Shown piece after piece: positions 7,327-14,345 of a DNA stretch of 34,615 nucleotides. The stretch lies in contig JAXHUA010000017.1 in the NCBI GenBank assembly GCA_034189695.1, forward strand, positions 1-34,615, given 5' to 3'. Numbering within the stretch: position 1 is the stretch's first letter; each line of letters begins with the position of its first letter. The position numbers and the translations under genes were made by a program. The notes under the pieces were generated by a model, which ran no database searches, was not told the origin of the DNA, and saw only the letters and a program-made list of their open reading frames with translations. This stretch comes from JAXHUA01 sp034189695. Its GTDB lineage: Bacteria; Chloroflexota; Dehalococcoidia; E44-bin15.

Positions 7327-8541
7327 TCATTCCTTGATGAGCACGGCAAAGGCGAGCATCGCCACACCGGCCATCCCCGCGCCGAAGTAGAAGGTCGCCG
7401 CCGGGCCAACCGCCTCCCACAAGGCCCCGGCAATCACGCTCGCGAGGAGAAGGCTCAGGCCGATTGTTGCGTGATACAGGCCGTAGGCTGTGCCTCGCCT
7501 CTTCTTGGGCACCATGTCGGCAACGAACGCCCGGGTCACTCCCTCCGACGCGCCGTAGTAGACGCCGTACACGGCGAAGAGAAGCAGCACGTACGCTATG
7601 TGCCACGTTGCCGACGCCTGGGCGAAGCCAACGTAGGTCAGGGCGTAGACCGCCCACGCGGCGACGATGAGCCTTTTCCGTCCGACTCTGTCGGAAAGCC
7701 TGCCGAAGGGATAGGACGTCGCGGCATACACCAGGTTCATCGGCAGGAGCATCAGGAGGATGTGCACCGGCGAGAAGCCGATGTTGCTCGCCTGCAAGAC
7801 GAGGAAGACGTCGGCCGAGTTGCCCAGGGTGAAGACAAGCATTACCGCCAGGAAGACCTTGAAACGCCTGTCCAGACCGGTGGGTTTGGACGGCTGGCCG
7901 GGCCCGACTGGCGCCGCTCCGTTGGCGCGTGCCTCGCGAACGAAGAATACCAGGAGAACCACGGCGAGCGCGGCAGGTACCACGCCCACAATCACCAGCC
8001 ATCGGAAACTCTGCATGGAGAGCAGTGGCTGCCAGCCCTGGATGAGGTAGACGATGGCGGCGGCGATGGCGATGCCCGATATGGCGCCGGCGGTGTCCAG
8101 CGCACGGTGGAAGCCGAAGCTGCGCCCGATCCTGTCCTCGGTCGCCGAATCAGCGACCAGGGCATCCCGTGGCGAGGTGCGGACGCCTTTCCCGGCGCGC
8201 TCGAAGAAGCGGATGGCGAGCGCAGCGGCTCCGCTGGTCGCCAGCAACAGAAAGGGTTTGGCGACAGTGGATAGGGCATAGCCGGCAACCGTCAGCCCTT
8301 TCCGCCTTTCCAGCCTGTCGCTCGCCCACCCGCTGGCCAGTTTCAGCAAGGTTGACGTGGCCTCACCCAGGCCCTCGATGAGCCCGATGAAGGTGGCTCC
8401 GACGCCCAGCACGTGGGACAGGAACAACGGGAACACGTTGAATATCATCTCGCTGGAGACGTCGGTCAGGAGGCTGACCCAGCCCAGAACGAAGACGTTG
8501 CGGCTGACCCCCCAGATGCCTTTGGCGCTGGTCTGTTTCAT
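7327..8541 (-). CDS. Major facilitator superfamily transporter
   Basis: A 404-residue polytopic inner-membrane protein with about 12 hydrophobic helices in two halves. Family markers are SGWASDRLERRKG (the loop 2-3 GxxxDRxxRR motif) near 70-85 and its counterpart FGRLSDRVGRKR in the second half. FERAGKGVRTSPRDALVAD in the first half is typical of a clade of putative drug/solute MFS exporters. A long loop lies between the halves (~210-235). The start overlaps the padR stop by 4 bp (ATGA), so regulator and transporter are co-expressed, a common arrangement for PadR-controlled efflux. Substrate not predictable. Confidence 0.9.
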   Translation of the reverse strand: MKQTSAKGIWGVSRNVFVLGWVSLLTDVSSEMIFNVFPLFLSHVLGVGATFIGLIEGLGEATSTLLKLASGWASDRLERRKGLTVAGYALSTVAKPFLLLATSGAAALAIRFFERAGKGVRTSPRDALVADSATEDRIGRSFGFHRALDTAGAISGIAIAAAIVYLIQGWQPLLSMQSFRWLVIVGVVPAALAVVLLVFFVREARANGAAPVGPGQPSKPTGLDRRFKVFLAVMLVFTLGNSADVFLVLQASNIGFSPVHILLMLLPMNLVYAATSYPFGRLSDRVGRKRLIVAAWAVYALTYVGFAQASATWHIAYVLLLFAVYGVYYGASEGVTRAFVADMVPKKRRGTAYGLYHATIGLSLLLASVIAGALWEAVGPAATFYFGAGMAGVAMLAFAVLIKE

Positions 8542-8852
8542 TGTTGCGTTTGCCTTTCGTTCACCACCTCGTCGACCAGTTCTTTGATCTTGCCTCTCGC
8601 CTCGTCGAGGGCAGCCAGGCCCCGGTCGGTAATGGTGTAGTACTTGCGGACCTTGCCGTCCACGATCCGCGTCTGCCGCAGGAGATACCCGTCCCTCGCC
8701 AAACGGTGCAGTGTCGGGTAGACGGTCCCCGGACTCAGACGGTAGCCGTGACGAGCCAGCTCCTCCAGCATCTCCACGCCGTAGATAGGCGCCTTGGAGG
8801 CGTGATACAGGATGTGTATCTTCACGAAGCCGAGAAAGAAGTCCTTCAACAT
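8538..8852 (-). CDS. PadR family transcriptional regulator
   Basis: A 104-residue winged-helix protein consisting almost entirely of the PadR DNA-binding domain. IYGVEMLEELARHGYRLSPGTVYPTLHRLARDGYL is the helix-turn-helix with the family's SPGTVYPxLxRLxxxG signature, followed by a wing (KVRKYYTITDRGLAAL) and a short C-terminal helix for dimerisation. PadR proteins usually repress a neighbouring transporter and are released by small ligands. The perfect dyad upstream, overlapping the predicted -10 box, suggests autoregulation of padR and the MFS gene together. Confidence 0.92.
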   Translation of the reverse strand: MLKDFFLGFVKIHILYHASKAPIYGVEMLEELARHGYRLSPGTVYPTLHRLARDGYLLRQTRIVDGKVRKYYTITDRGLAALDEARGKIKELVDEVVNERQTQQ

Positions 8853-8875
8853 GACGGCAGGTCTATATCGGACGC

Positions 8876-8917
8876 TGATATCGAGCTATGATATCATGCC
8901 GGGTTCCCGTGCGTCAA
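8876..8917 (-). promoter_or_regulatory. padR-MFS promoter with overlapping operator
   Basis: On the minus strand TTGACG (8917-8912) and TATCAT (8893-8888) are 18 bp apart. A perfect inverted repeat TGATATC-N7-GATATCA (8876-8896) covers the -10 box and the expected start site. This is the expected position for a repressor operator, most simply bound by the PadR protein whose gene starts at 8852. Confidence 0.55.
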
Positions 8918-8966
8918 CGGCGCGGCGGTTGTCGTGCCCGGGCTGGCCTTGGACCGTTTCACCCTG

Positions 8967-8991
8967 ACCCTCTCCCGTCAAGGGAGAGGGT
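8967..8991 (+). terminator. Hairpin with T-rich tail, repeat-derived
   Basis: ACCCTCTCCC/GGGAGAGGGT arms (10 bp) with a GTCAA loop, followed by CTTTT. It is a copy of repeat module a and no plus-strand gene ends here, so a terminator role is uncertain. Confidence 0.3.
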
Positions 8992-9072
8992 CTTTTCGCG
9001 CTTGCTGCCGCACATGAGAAGGGGCGTTAGCAGGAGGTGGACTGAGTGCTCCCTCCCCAGCCTTGCCCCTCT

Positions 9073-9420
9073 TGTCATTGCGAGGAGCAACAGCGACGAA
9101 GCAATCTCAGGGTGGGGTGCGAGTCCCCGTCCCGCCACCCCACCGGGATTGCTTCGCTCCGCCTGCGGCTCCGCTCGCAATGACATTGGGGGGGCCGTTC
9201 ACCCTTCGACAAGCCTGTCCTGAGCTTGCCGAAGGGCTCACGGCGAGCGGAATGAGGCCATTGCCTTGCTTGAAGGGGTAGCCTGGAGCATATGCTCCAG
9301 GCCCGGTGGGAGCGGATGCTCCCACCTACCCAGACGATGAGTTCTGTCGAACCTTGTCCCGAGCGAAGTGAGGGGCATGAACGGCCCCGTGCGCTGCACC
9401 CTCACCCTCTCCTCTCAAGG
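9073..9420. repeat. Right arm of the inverted repeat around padR-MFS
   Basis: Holds the modules of 6928-7313 in reverse order and orientation: c (9073-9185, TGTCATTGCGAG to CTCGCAATGACA), d (near 9196-9240, with CCTGTCCTGAGCTTGCCGAA), b (9276-9331, double hairpin), then a stretch with GGGGCATGAACGGCCCCG and a degenerate a module ending near 9420. The two arms are therefore mirror images separated by the padR-MFS pair. Confidence 0.75.
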
Positions 9421-9433
9421 AGGCTGCCCTTCT

Positions 9434-9571
9434 TGTCATTGCGAGGCGCGCCCCCTCTGTCATTGCGAGGCGCGCCCCCTCTGTCATTGCGAGGCGCGCC
9501 CCCTCTGTCATTGCGAGGCGCGCCCCCTCTGTCATTGCGAGGCGCGCCCCCTCTGTCATTGCGAGGCGCGC
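9434..9571. repeat. Tandem array of a 24-bp unit
   Basis: Five perfect 24-bp units (starts 9434, 9458, 9482, 9506, 9530) plus an 18-bp partial one (9554-9571). Each begins TGTCATTGCGAGGCGCG and ends CCCCCTC. The unit is the left end of repeat module c, expanded in place; it is not a CRISPR array because there are no spacers. Open reading frames across it are artefacts of the period being a multiple of three. Confidence 0.95.
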
Positions 9572-9740
9572 AGCGCCGAAGCAATCTCAGCGTGAGGCAT
9601 GAGCCCCTGTTCCACCACCCCACCGAGATTGCTTCGCTCCACCTGCGGCACCGCTCGCAATGACATTGGGGTGGGCCGTTCACCCTTCGACAAGCCTGTC
9701 CCGAGCGAAGTGAGGGGCAGGAACCGCCCCGTGCGCCCCG
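9554..9740. repeat. Third copy of the CATTGCGAG repeat with d-like tail
   Basis: TGTCATTGCGAG at 9554 pairs with CTCGCAATGACA ending at 9665, the same module c as at 7204-7313 and 9073-9185. It is followed by GGGCCGTTCACCCTTCGACA and a tail with GAGCGAAGTGAGGGGCAGGA up to about 9722. It lies directly upstream of mnmE. Confidence 0.75.
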
Positions 9741-9741
9741 C

Positions 9742-9770
9742 TTTTTGAGCCGCCACCGAACGTGTATACT
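9742..9770 (+). promoter_or_regulatory. Possible mnmE promoter, start site near the ATG
   Basis: A good -10 TATACT (9765-9770) lies only 9 bp before the mnmE ATG at 9780. The region 17 bp upstream is TTTTTG (9742-9747), a poor -35. If used, the transcript would start at or within a few bases of the ATG. Confidence 0.35.
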
Positions 9771-9779
9771 GGCCTCGCC

Positions 9780-11117
9780 ATGTACGAGGACACCATCGCG
9801 GCCATCTCCACGCCGGTGGGCCAGGGGGGCATCGGCATCGTGCGGTTGAGCGGGCGGGACGCCCGGCTCATCGCCGAGCGCCTGTTCGACCGGCGGCTAA
9901 CCGACCGCCGCCTGGTGTACGGCCACATCATCGACCCGTCAAACGGAGAGGTGGTCGACGAGGTGCTGACGTCCTATATGGAGGCGCCTCACACGTACAC
10001 CAGGGAGGACATCGTGGAGATCAACTGCCACGGTGGCCCGCAGCCCCTCCAGCGCATCCTCGACCTGGCGCTGGCGTCCGGCGCCCGCATGGCCGAGCCT
10101 GGTGAGTTCACACTCAGAGCCTTCCTCAACGGGCGCATCGACCTGGCGCAGGCGGAATCGGTACTCGACATCGTCCAGGCCAAGACGGCTGCCAGCCTGA
10201 GAGTCGCGGTCCAGGGCCTGGGCGGCGGCCTGTCGCAAGCCATCCGGGCAGTGCGGGGCGAGCTGATGTCGGTGCTGTCCTACCTGACGGCGAGGATCGA
10301 CTTCCCCGAAGACGACATTGAGGAGCAGGAAACGGCCCCCTTGGTACGGCGGGCGCTGGCGCGCGTGGAGGAACTCATTTCGAGTGCCGGTGCCGGCATG
10401 GTGTACCGCCAGGGGGTGCGAACGGCCATCGTGGGACGGCGCAACGTGGGCAAGTCGAGTCTGTTGAACCGTCTCCTCAGGCAGAGCCGTGCCATCGTAT
10501 CGCCGGTGGCTGGGACGACCAGGGACACGGTGGAGGAGGTGGTGAATCTGAGGGGTGTGCCCTTCGTCCTGGTGGACACGGCCGGCATCGTGAAGAGCAA
10601 GGACCTGGTCGAGTCGCTCGGGGTCGAGCGCAGCCGTGGGGCCATCGAGCAGGCCGACTTCGTTCTCCTGGTGCTCGATGCCAGCACGCCGCTCGAGGCC
10701 ACCGACGAGGAGATAATCGGCCTTCTCTGCGGCAAGGAGGTGCTGGTGGTCGCCAACAAGCGTGACCTCCCGTGCCAGGTGAGACTCGACCATCTGCCTT
10801 GGGAGGCGGTCAGGGTGTCGGCGCTCACCGGGGAAGGGCTTGAAGAGCTTGAAGAGAGGATGGTCGAGGCGGCTCTCGGGGGCACGGTGTACACGTCGGA
10901 CGAGCTCCTCGTATCCAGCTCGCGCCACAGTGCATGCCTGGAGCGGGCCCGGGCCCATCTGGAGCAGGCGCTGGCGGGCATCGACGCCCCCGTGCCCGAC
11001 GACTTCGTCACCATCGACCTCACAGGCGCCCTGAACGCCCTGGGCGAGATCACCGGCGAGACCGTTTCCGATGAGCTTCTGGAGACCATCTTCGCCAGCT
11101 TCTGTGTGGGGAAGTAA
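9780..11117 (+). CDS. mnmE: tRNA modification GTPase MnmE
   Basis: A 445-residue protein that, with MnmG, installs the (carboxymethyl)aminomethyl group on U34 of certain tRNAs. The N-terminal folate-binding domain starts DTIAAISTPVGQGGIGIVRLSG. A helical domain includes the GEFTLRAFLNGRIDLAQAE segment. The inserted G domain has G1 GRRNVGKSS (from residue 219), G2 GTTRDT, G3 DTAG and G4 NKRD, and the C-terminus ends CVGK, with the catalytic Cys. ATG 9780 is preferred over the GTG at 9762 because family homology starts with MYEDTIAAI. No clear ribosome-binding site precedes it. mnmG is not in the window. Confidence 0.96.
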   Translation: MYEDTIAAISTPVGQGGIGIVRLSGRDARLIAERLFDRRLTDRRLVYGHIIDPSNGEVVDEVLTSYMEAPHTYTREDIVEINCHGGPQPLQRILDLALASGARMAEPGEFTLRAFLNGRIDLAQAESVLDIVQAKTAASLRVAVQGLGGGLSQAIRAVRGELMSVLSYLTARIDFPEDDIEEQETAPLVRRALARVEELISSAGAGMVYRQGVRTAIVGRRNVGKSSLLNRLLRQSRAIVSPVAGTTRDTVEEVVNLRGVPFVLVDTAGIVKSKDLVESLGVERSRGAIEQADFVLLVLDASTPLEATDEEIIGLLCGKEVLVVANKRDLPCQVRLDHLPWEAVRVSALTGEGLEELEERMVEAALGGTVYTSDELLVSSSRHSACLERARAHLEQALAGIDAPVPDDFVTIDLTGALNALGEITGETVSDELLETIFASFCVGK

Positions 11118-11228
11118 CGGCGGCCACGAGCGTGGCGCAATGCGAGTCTCCAAGGCTGTTGTGGACCGCTTCTGCCGCAGACACGCGAGGATCCTTTGGA
11201 GTCGGCTCGACCGTCTGTGGCAGTCTGC

Positions 11229-11750
11229 CTATGGCCCGATGCCTTCCAACGGGTCGACCAGCGTCGAGCCGTCGCTCATGACGAACTCAATGCTGACGGC
11301 CACATCCCTCATGTCGGTGTCGAAGGTGAGGTCCAGCAAGCGTCCCTTCCCCGGCGCGATAGCCGTGTCGCTGAGGTCAAACACCGCGCCCGAAAGCTCC
11401 TCTCCGCTCCACTCGATCTCGCCCCAGTCCCAGTAGTTGACCACGCGCATGCGGCCTTCGTCTGGTCTCCAGCACACGATCAACCTGTCTATGGTCACGG
11501 GGCCAAAACCTGAGTTTGACAGTCTGATGCCGTGCAGCCTGCTGTGAGGCCCGAACTGTGACCCCACAAAGCTGACGTTCCCCTTGTCTACCACCAGGTC
11601 ATCGGCCTCATGCCACCACACCCCGGCCTGAAGGGTAGCAGTTGTGCTCTCCGTATCGCTGAAGTAGGCCCCACTTCGACCCACCTGCATCGAGGCCGCC
11701 ATCAGCAAAAGGGCTATGACTGCAATAAGTATCGAGCTTTTCTTGTTCAC
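11229..11750 (-). CDS. SipW-dependent secreted protein, TasA/camelysin-like
   Basis: A 173-residue protein with a signal sequence: MNKKSSILIAVIALLLMAAS, then the SipW-type cleavage region GRSGAYFSDTESTTATLQAG. The A-[YW]-FSDTE motif right after the hydrophobic core is the mark of TasA/CalY-type substrates of SipW peptidases. The rest is predicted beta-rich, with no catalytic motif. It starts at GTG 11750, overlapping the sipW stop (GTGA), so peptidase and substrate are translated together. Members form matrix fibres or surface-associated metalloprotease-like proteins in Bacillus; here the role is unknown but extracellular. The ~110 bp between this gene and mnmE are convergent and hold no clear terminator. 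Confidence 0.8.
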   Translation of the reverse strand: MNKKSSILIAVIALLLMAASMQVGRSGAYFSDTESTTATLQAGVWWHEADDLVVDKGNVSFVGSQFGPHSRLHGIRLSNSGFGPVTIDRLIVCWRPDEGRMRVVNYWDWGEIEWSGEELSGAVFDLSDTAIAPGKGRLLDLTFDTDMRDVAVSIEFVMSDGSTLVDPLEGIGP

Positions 11751-12334
11751 TTTGAAGCCTGTCTAATATGGCCTCTCGAAGGCTGTCTAGTGTGACCTTT
11801 GGAAGCCTGTCTAACCTGTTTATCATAGCGTTTTTGCCGCAAATCCTTCACCGCAACGACGATGTTCTTCAGCTCCATCCCGACGATAAGAGCAGCGGGT
11901 ATGCCGATGAGAAGACCGAAGCCAAGCGGCGTCCTGATGAAGTCCATGGCATAACCGGCATAAGGGATGCTCAGCCACACGCTGCCAACAACATTCTCCG
12001 CCGGCACAGCATAAGCATCGGGGTCTTCATTAGCATCCCCCTTGGTGCGGAAGCTGAGCGAGCCATCGTTAACAACCTCGACGACCCGGTGGGTGGTGAC
12101 CATGCCTGACTCTGCACTCGACCTGTAGGTGATGACATCGCCCACCTTGACCGCTCGCGGGTCCACCGGCTGGATCAGCACCAGGCTTCCCAGGTGTATT
12201 GCCGGCTCCATGCTCCCGCCGTAGACAATATCGATGTGCCACCCGAAATGCGGGGCGATGAAGATGCCCACGCACGCCAGGATGACCACTACCAGAAGGA
12301 TGGTAGCCAGCACCTGAAAGGCCTTCTTCACCAT
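11747..12334 (-). CDS. sipW: Signal peptidase I, SipW/ER type
   Basis: A 195-residue membrane protease with an N-terminal helix (residues ~8-28), catalytic Ser41 in YGGSMEPAI, and His82 in MVTTHRVV instead of the lysine of ordinary type I peptidases, the hallmark of the archaeal/eukaryotic and SipW group. The substrate-pocket segment GDVITYR and the second motif FRTKGDANEDPD are present, and a second helix lies near 150-165. The C-terminus carries three short basic repeats (QASKGHTRQPSRGHIRQAS) encoded by a 24-bp tandem repeat. It should process the TasA-like protein encoded next to it (4-bp overlap) and the one at 13029-13715. Confidence 0.9.
   Translation of the reverse strand: MVKKAFQVLATILLVVVILACVGIFIAPHFGWHIDIVYGGSMEPAIHLGSLVLIQPVDPRAVKVGDVITYRSSAESGMVTTHRVVEVVNDGSLSFRTKGDANEDPDAYAVPAENVVGSVWLSIPYAGYAMDFIRTPLGFGLLIGIPAALIVGMELKNIVVAVKDLRQKRYDKQVRQASKGHTRQPSRGHIRQASK
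11754..11818. repeat. 24-bp tandem repeat in the 3' end of sipW
   Basis: Two diverged full units (11754-11777, 11778-11801) and a 17-bp partial unit (11802-11818), each starting GAAG-CTGTCTA. They encode the repeated basic tail RQASKGH/RQPSRGH/RQASK of the peptidase and look like a local duplication followed by drift. Confidence 0.8.
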
Positions 12335-12341
12335 TTGTTGT

Positions 12342-12372
12342 TTGACCTACACCCTATTCTTTGCAATAGTAT
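12342..12372 (+). promoter_or_regulatory. Possible hicBA promoter
   Basis: TTGACC (12342-12347) with either AATAGT after 17 bp (12365-12370) or TAGTAT after 19 bp (12367-12372), in the 46-bp gap between the divergent sipW and hicB starts. The -10 lies only 8-10 bp before the hicB ATG and no ribosome-binding site is seen, so the message may be nearly leaderless. Confidence 0.35.
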
Positions 12373-12380
12373 TTAACACG

Positions 12381-12620
12381 ATGGCGAAGTATATTTTACC
12401 CGTTGAAATCCACCCCCTTGAAGAAGGTGGCTATCTTGCCACCAGCCCGGTCCTGCCCGGCTTCCTGGTTCAGGCAGAAACAGTGGAAAAGGTATTGCAA
12501 CTGGCGCCTGGTGTCGCTCAGGCCTTGATTGAGGCCATGCAAGACAAGGGGATTCCCCTTCCCCAGGCGATGCAGGCTGCTGAGCCACCGTTTCACGTCG
12601 AAGTCCTCGTGCCCCTATGA
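12381..12620 (+). CDS. hicB: HicB family antitoxin
   Basis: A 79-residue protein with the partial RNase-H-like HicB fold: KYILPVEIHPLEEGGYLATSPVLPGFLVQAETVEKVLQLAPGV is the typical strand-strand-helix core with the (S/D)-x-PG-x-x-x-x-A/G-x-T pattern. It would bind and neutralise HicA and repress the pair. The ATG at 12381 fits the fold's start; the longer in-frame opening is not HicB-like. It overlaps hicA by 4 bp (ATGA). The antitoxin-first order is one of the two known HicBA layouts. Confidence 0.85.
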   Translation: MAKYILPVEIHPLEEGGYLATSPVLPGFLVQAETVEKVLQLAPGVAQALIEAMQDKGIPLPQAMQAAEPPFHVEVLVPL

Positions 12621-12808
12621 CCTACCGCCTGTTGACCAAGAAACTCCGCAAGCTGGGTTGCGAGTTTGTGCGACAGGCCCCCGGCTCCCACGAAATCTGG
12701 TGACATTTTACCACCATCCCTCGCACCACAGGCGATATCCCCAAAGGCACTCTCAGCGCTATTGTGCACGACCTCGGCCTGAGCATGAAAAACTTGGATA
12801 AAGTATGA
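12617..12808 (+). pseudogene. hicA: HicA mRNA-interferase toxin with in-frame stop
   Basis: The reading frame from ATG 12617 encodes a HicA-like start, LLTKKLRKLGCEFVRQAPGSHEIW, with the catalytic His25 in GSHEIW, then meets TGA at 12701-12703 (codon 29). The same frame continues without further stops as HFTTIPRTTGDIPKGTLSAIVHDLGLS to TGA at 12808, which is the normal HicA second half (IPKGTL near the end). In relatives the stop position is commonly Trp, so TGG to TGA is the likely change. The 28-residue product should be inactive. Other genes here use TGA as a normal stop, which argues against recoding. Confidence 0.8.
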
Positions 12809-12860
12809 CCTCCCCGTCACATTGACCAACCTATAATAGCTCCCCCGAATTTATGGGGTA

Positions 12861-12893
12861 TGGGTGGGCGCTCCTTCACGAAGCGCCCACCCA
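12861..12893. terminator. Strong hairpin between convergent genes
   Basis: A perfect 12-bp stem (TGGGTGGGCGCT 12861-12872 with 12882-12893) and 9-nt loop lie 52 bp after the hicA stop and about 135 bp after the end of the minus-strand secreted-protein gene. There is no T-run on either strand, so it may be a weak bidirectional terminator or an mRNA-stabilising hairpin. Confidence 0.4.
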
Positions 12894-13028
12894 ATCAAGA
12901 TGCCACTTGCGGCATAACATACTGGCTGCCGGTAGCTCACGCCCCAATCAGGGTGAAGGTAGGACAGTTTCGTTTCTTAATCCTGTCCTGCCTCTCCTGA
13001 CTGGTTAGGGTTGGTTACTGGCTCACGC

Positions 13029-13715
13029 TCAGTGTTTCTGGCTAGCCGCGTCCTGGACGCCTTCGAACTCAATGTTGAAGGAGCAGCTCGCGCCCTGATA
13101 CTGGTTCTCGGCCGTTTCCATCAATTTAAGGACTAGGTACACCTGATATGTTCCACCTACCGGGATCGCGGGCGTTCCGTCTGGCACTATGTCGTAGCCG
13201 TCACCGGTACAGTAATCTATCCAGGTGGTGTCTCCCTCCCACGACGCGTCTACCAACTCCCTAAGCGTGAGCGGTGCTGTCTTGTCACCGACTAACGTCT
13301 CTAGGTTCTGGCCGTCAGTGGGCCCTATATTCTGTATCCAGTCGTATTCGGGAATGTACTCCCAGTACTCCACGACCTCTATTACCTGACCCAAGTCGTT
13401 CCCGGTGCACGTGTAGTCGTAGAACGTGGTGAAGAGATAGTTGATGTCGATGCTTCCCACATTATAGAGGCTGATTGTGCCTGTCGTGAACGTCTCCCCG
13501 GGCGCCCAGCCAGCCGGGGACTGCCATGATGCAGTAACAGGTTCGCCATCGTTCCAGCCTTCATTGTTGTCGGCTATCTTCAGGTCCAGTGTCCCAGCGG
13601 TGAAAGTGTTGTCCGCGCTCGTCTCAGTGTCGCTGAACCACGCCCCGCTGATGCCGACAGCGGCGACACTCGCCACCACAGCGATGATCAGCAGACTGAG
13701 TAGTATCTTCCTCAT
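13029..13715 (-). CDS. SipW-dependent secreted protein, TasA/camelysin-like
   Basis: A 228-residue exported protein. The signal region is MRKILLSLLIIAVVASVAAVG followed by ISGAWFSDTETSADNTFTAGTLDLK, the full CalY/TasA-type motif in which SipW cleaves before or within GAWFSDTE. The mature part is acidic and rich in Thr, Asp, Asn and aromatic residues (for example ISLYNVGSIDINYLFTTFY), consistent with a beta-sandwich. It ends VPVGG-like TYQVYLVLKLME and FNIEFEGVQDA, again family-like. AAAGGAG lies 11 bp before ATG 13715. It is probably matured by the SipW at 11747-12334, separated from it by the hicBA pair. A fibre or surface-matrix role is inferred from Bacillus TasA. Confidence 0.82.
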   Translation of the reverse strand: MRKILLSLLIIAVVASVAAVGISGAWFSDTETSADNTFTAGTLDLKIADNNEGWNDGEPVTASWQSPAGWAPGETFTTGTISLYNVGSIDINYLFTTFYDYTCTGNDLGQVIEVVEYWEYIPEYDWIQNIGPTDGQNLETLVGDKTAPLTLRELVDASWEGDTTWIDYCTGDGYDIVPDGTPAIPVGGTYQVYLVLKLMETAENQYQGASCSFNIEFEGVQDAASQKH

Positions 13716-14143
13716 CTCTCAGTCAACTCCTTTCCGTTTGCGTTTCCAGTTCTTGCCCCTTGCGTTGAGTGATTTTCCCTCTGTGCCTTGCCTCTCTCTT
13801 CCTTGGTGCTTCAGACATCACCTCCCTTCTCTGCGACGAGCCTTCGCTCCTGCATCATCGGCTTGCCTTTGCTCTGCCCCACCCGCGCGTCCAAGCAAAG
13901 AAAAAGGGGCTGGCCGTGCCCTGCATCGGGCAAGGCGGCCGACCCCAACGTGCTGGCGCCTCCAGCTAGAACGCCCACTGGACAAGTGAGCGGCTGTATC
14001 CCATAATAATCGTGCATGCAGGTGCCTCGCCGTGCCTGATGCCACGGTCCCGGTGAGCCATCACCTCACGCGGGGCCATTGCTATTGTGATGGACTACTG
14101 TGACATCCGTGTGTCGCCGCCGCCTCTATTCGGCAACCTTCCC
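13716..14143 (-). other. Long non-coding region upstream of the secreted-protein gene
   Basis: No reading frame here is convincing. Read on the minus strand it would be the 5' leader of the TasA-like gene. It contains a small hairpin GAGC-GAAG-GCTC (13838-13849 region) next to GCAAAGGCAAGCC (13872-13860), reminiscent of but not matching a c-di-GMP-I riboswitch core. Nothing else is recognisable. Confidence 0.3.
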
Positions 14144-14174
14144 AAAAAAAGAAACCGACCTCGCGGTCGGTTTC
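14144..14174 (-). terminator. Intrinsic terminator on the minus strand
   Basis: A perfect 10-bp stem (GAAACCGACC 14151-14160 with 14165-14174, loop of 4) followed on the minus strand by seven T (14150-14144). There is no T-run on the plus side. No minus-strand coding gene ends upstream of it, so it may end a small RNA or attenuate a long leader of the secreted-protein gene. Confidence 0.8.
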
Positions 14175-14345
14175 GCTACTGGCTCCACGGAACCCAAGCA
14201 ACCACCTCCAGGTTCCGCTTCTATGCCCCCGCTGCCTTATGATACGAACCAGAACTGGTGCTGAATGCTCAACGCATTATCTGGGGGGCCAGGCCCCAGA
14301 GACCTGACCACTACAGAGGGTGATGCTCAATAGCGCAGAGGAGCA
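14175..14345 (-). ncRNA. Candidate small RNA ending at the 14144-14174 terminator
   Basis: Inferred only from the orphan terminator and from hairpin-forming stretches: GGAACC/GGTTCC arms near 14189-14216, ACCAGTTCTGGT (14249-14260), and GGGGCCTGGCCCC (14285-14297). The 5' end is unknown. I compared it by eye with SRP RNA, 6S RNA and tmRNA and found no convincing match. Confidence 0.25.

Noticed and set aside
9434..9571. Possible second CRISPR array
   Set aside because: Units are directly contiguous with no spacers.
9292..9683. Plus and minus frames with tandem repeats (CHCEARPL, GGAPRNDR)
   Set aside because: Produced by the 24-bp tandem DNA repeat; no ribosome-binding site, no family resemblance.
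12617..12808. UGA read as tryptophan (alternative genetic code)
   Set aside because: Tempting because TGA replaces a Trp codon in hicA, but many intact genes here end in TGA at the family's normal C-terminus and use TGG for Trp.
13477..13989. 170-codon plus-strand open frame
   Set aside because: Runs antisense into the secreted-protein gene and has no ribosome-binding site or family features.
14175..14345. SRP RNA, 6S RNA or tmRNA on the minus strand
   Set aside because: GTCAGGTC and hairpins are suggestive, but the SRP GGAAG/AGCAG loop, a 6S-like long duplex, and a tmRNA tag frame and acceptor end are all absent.
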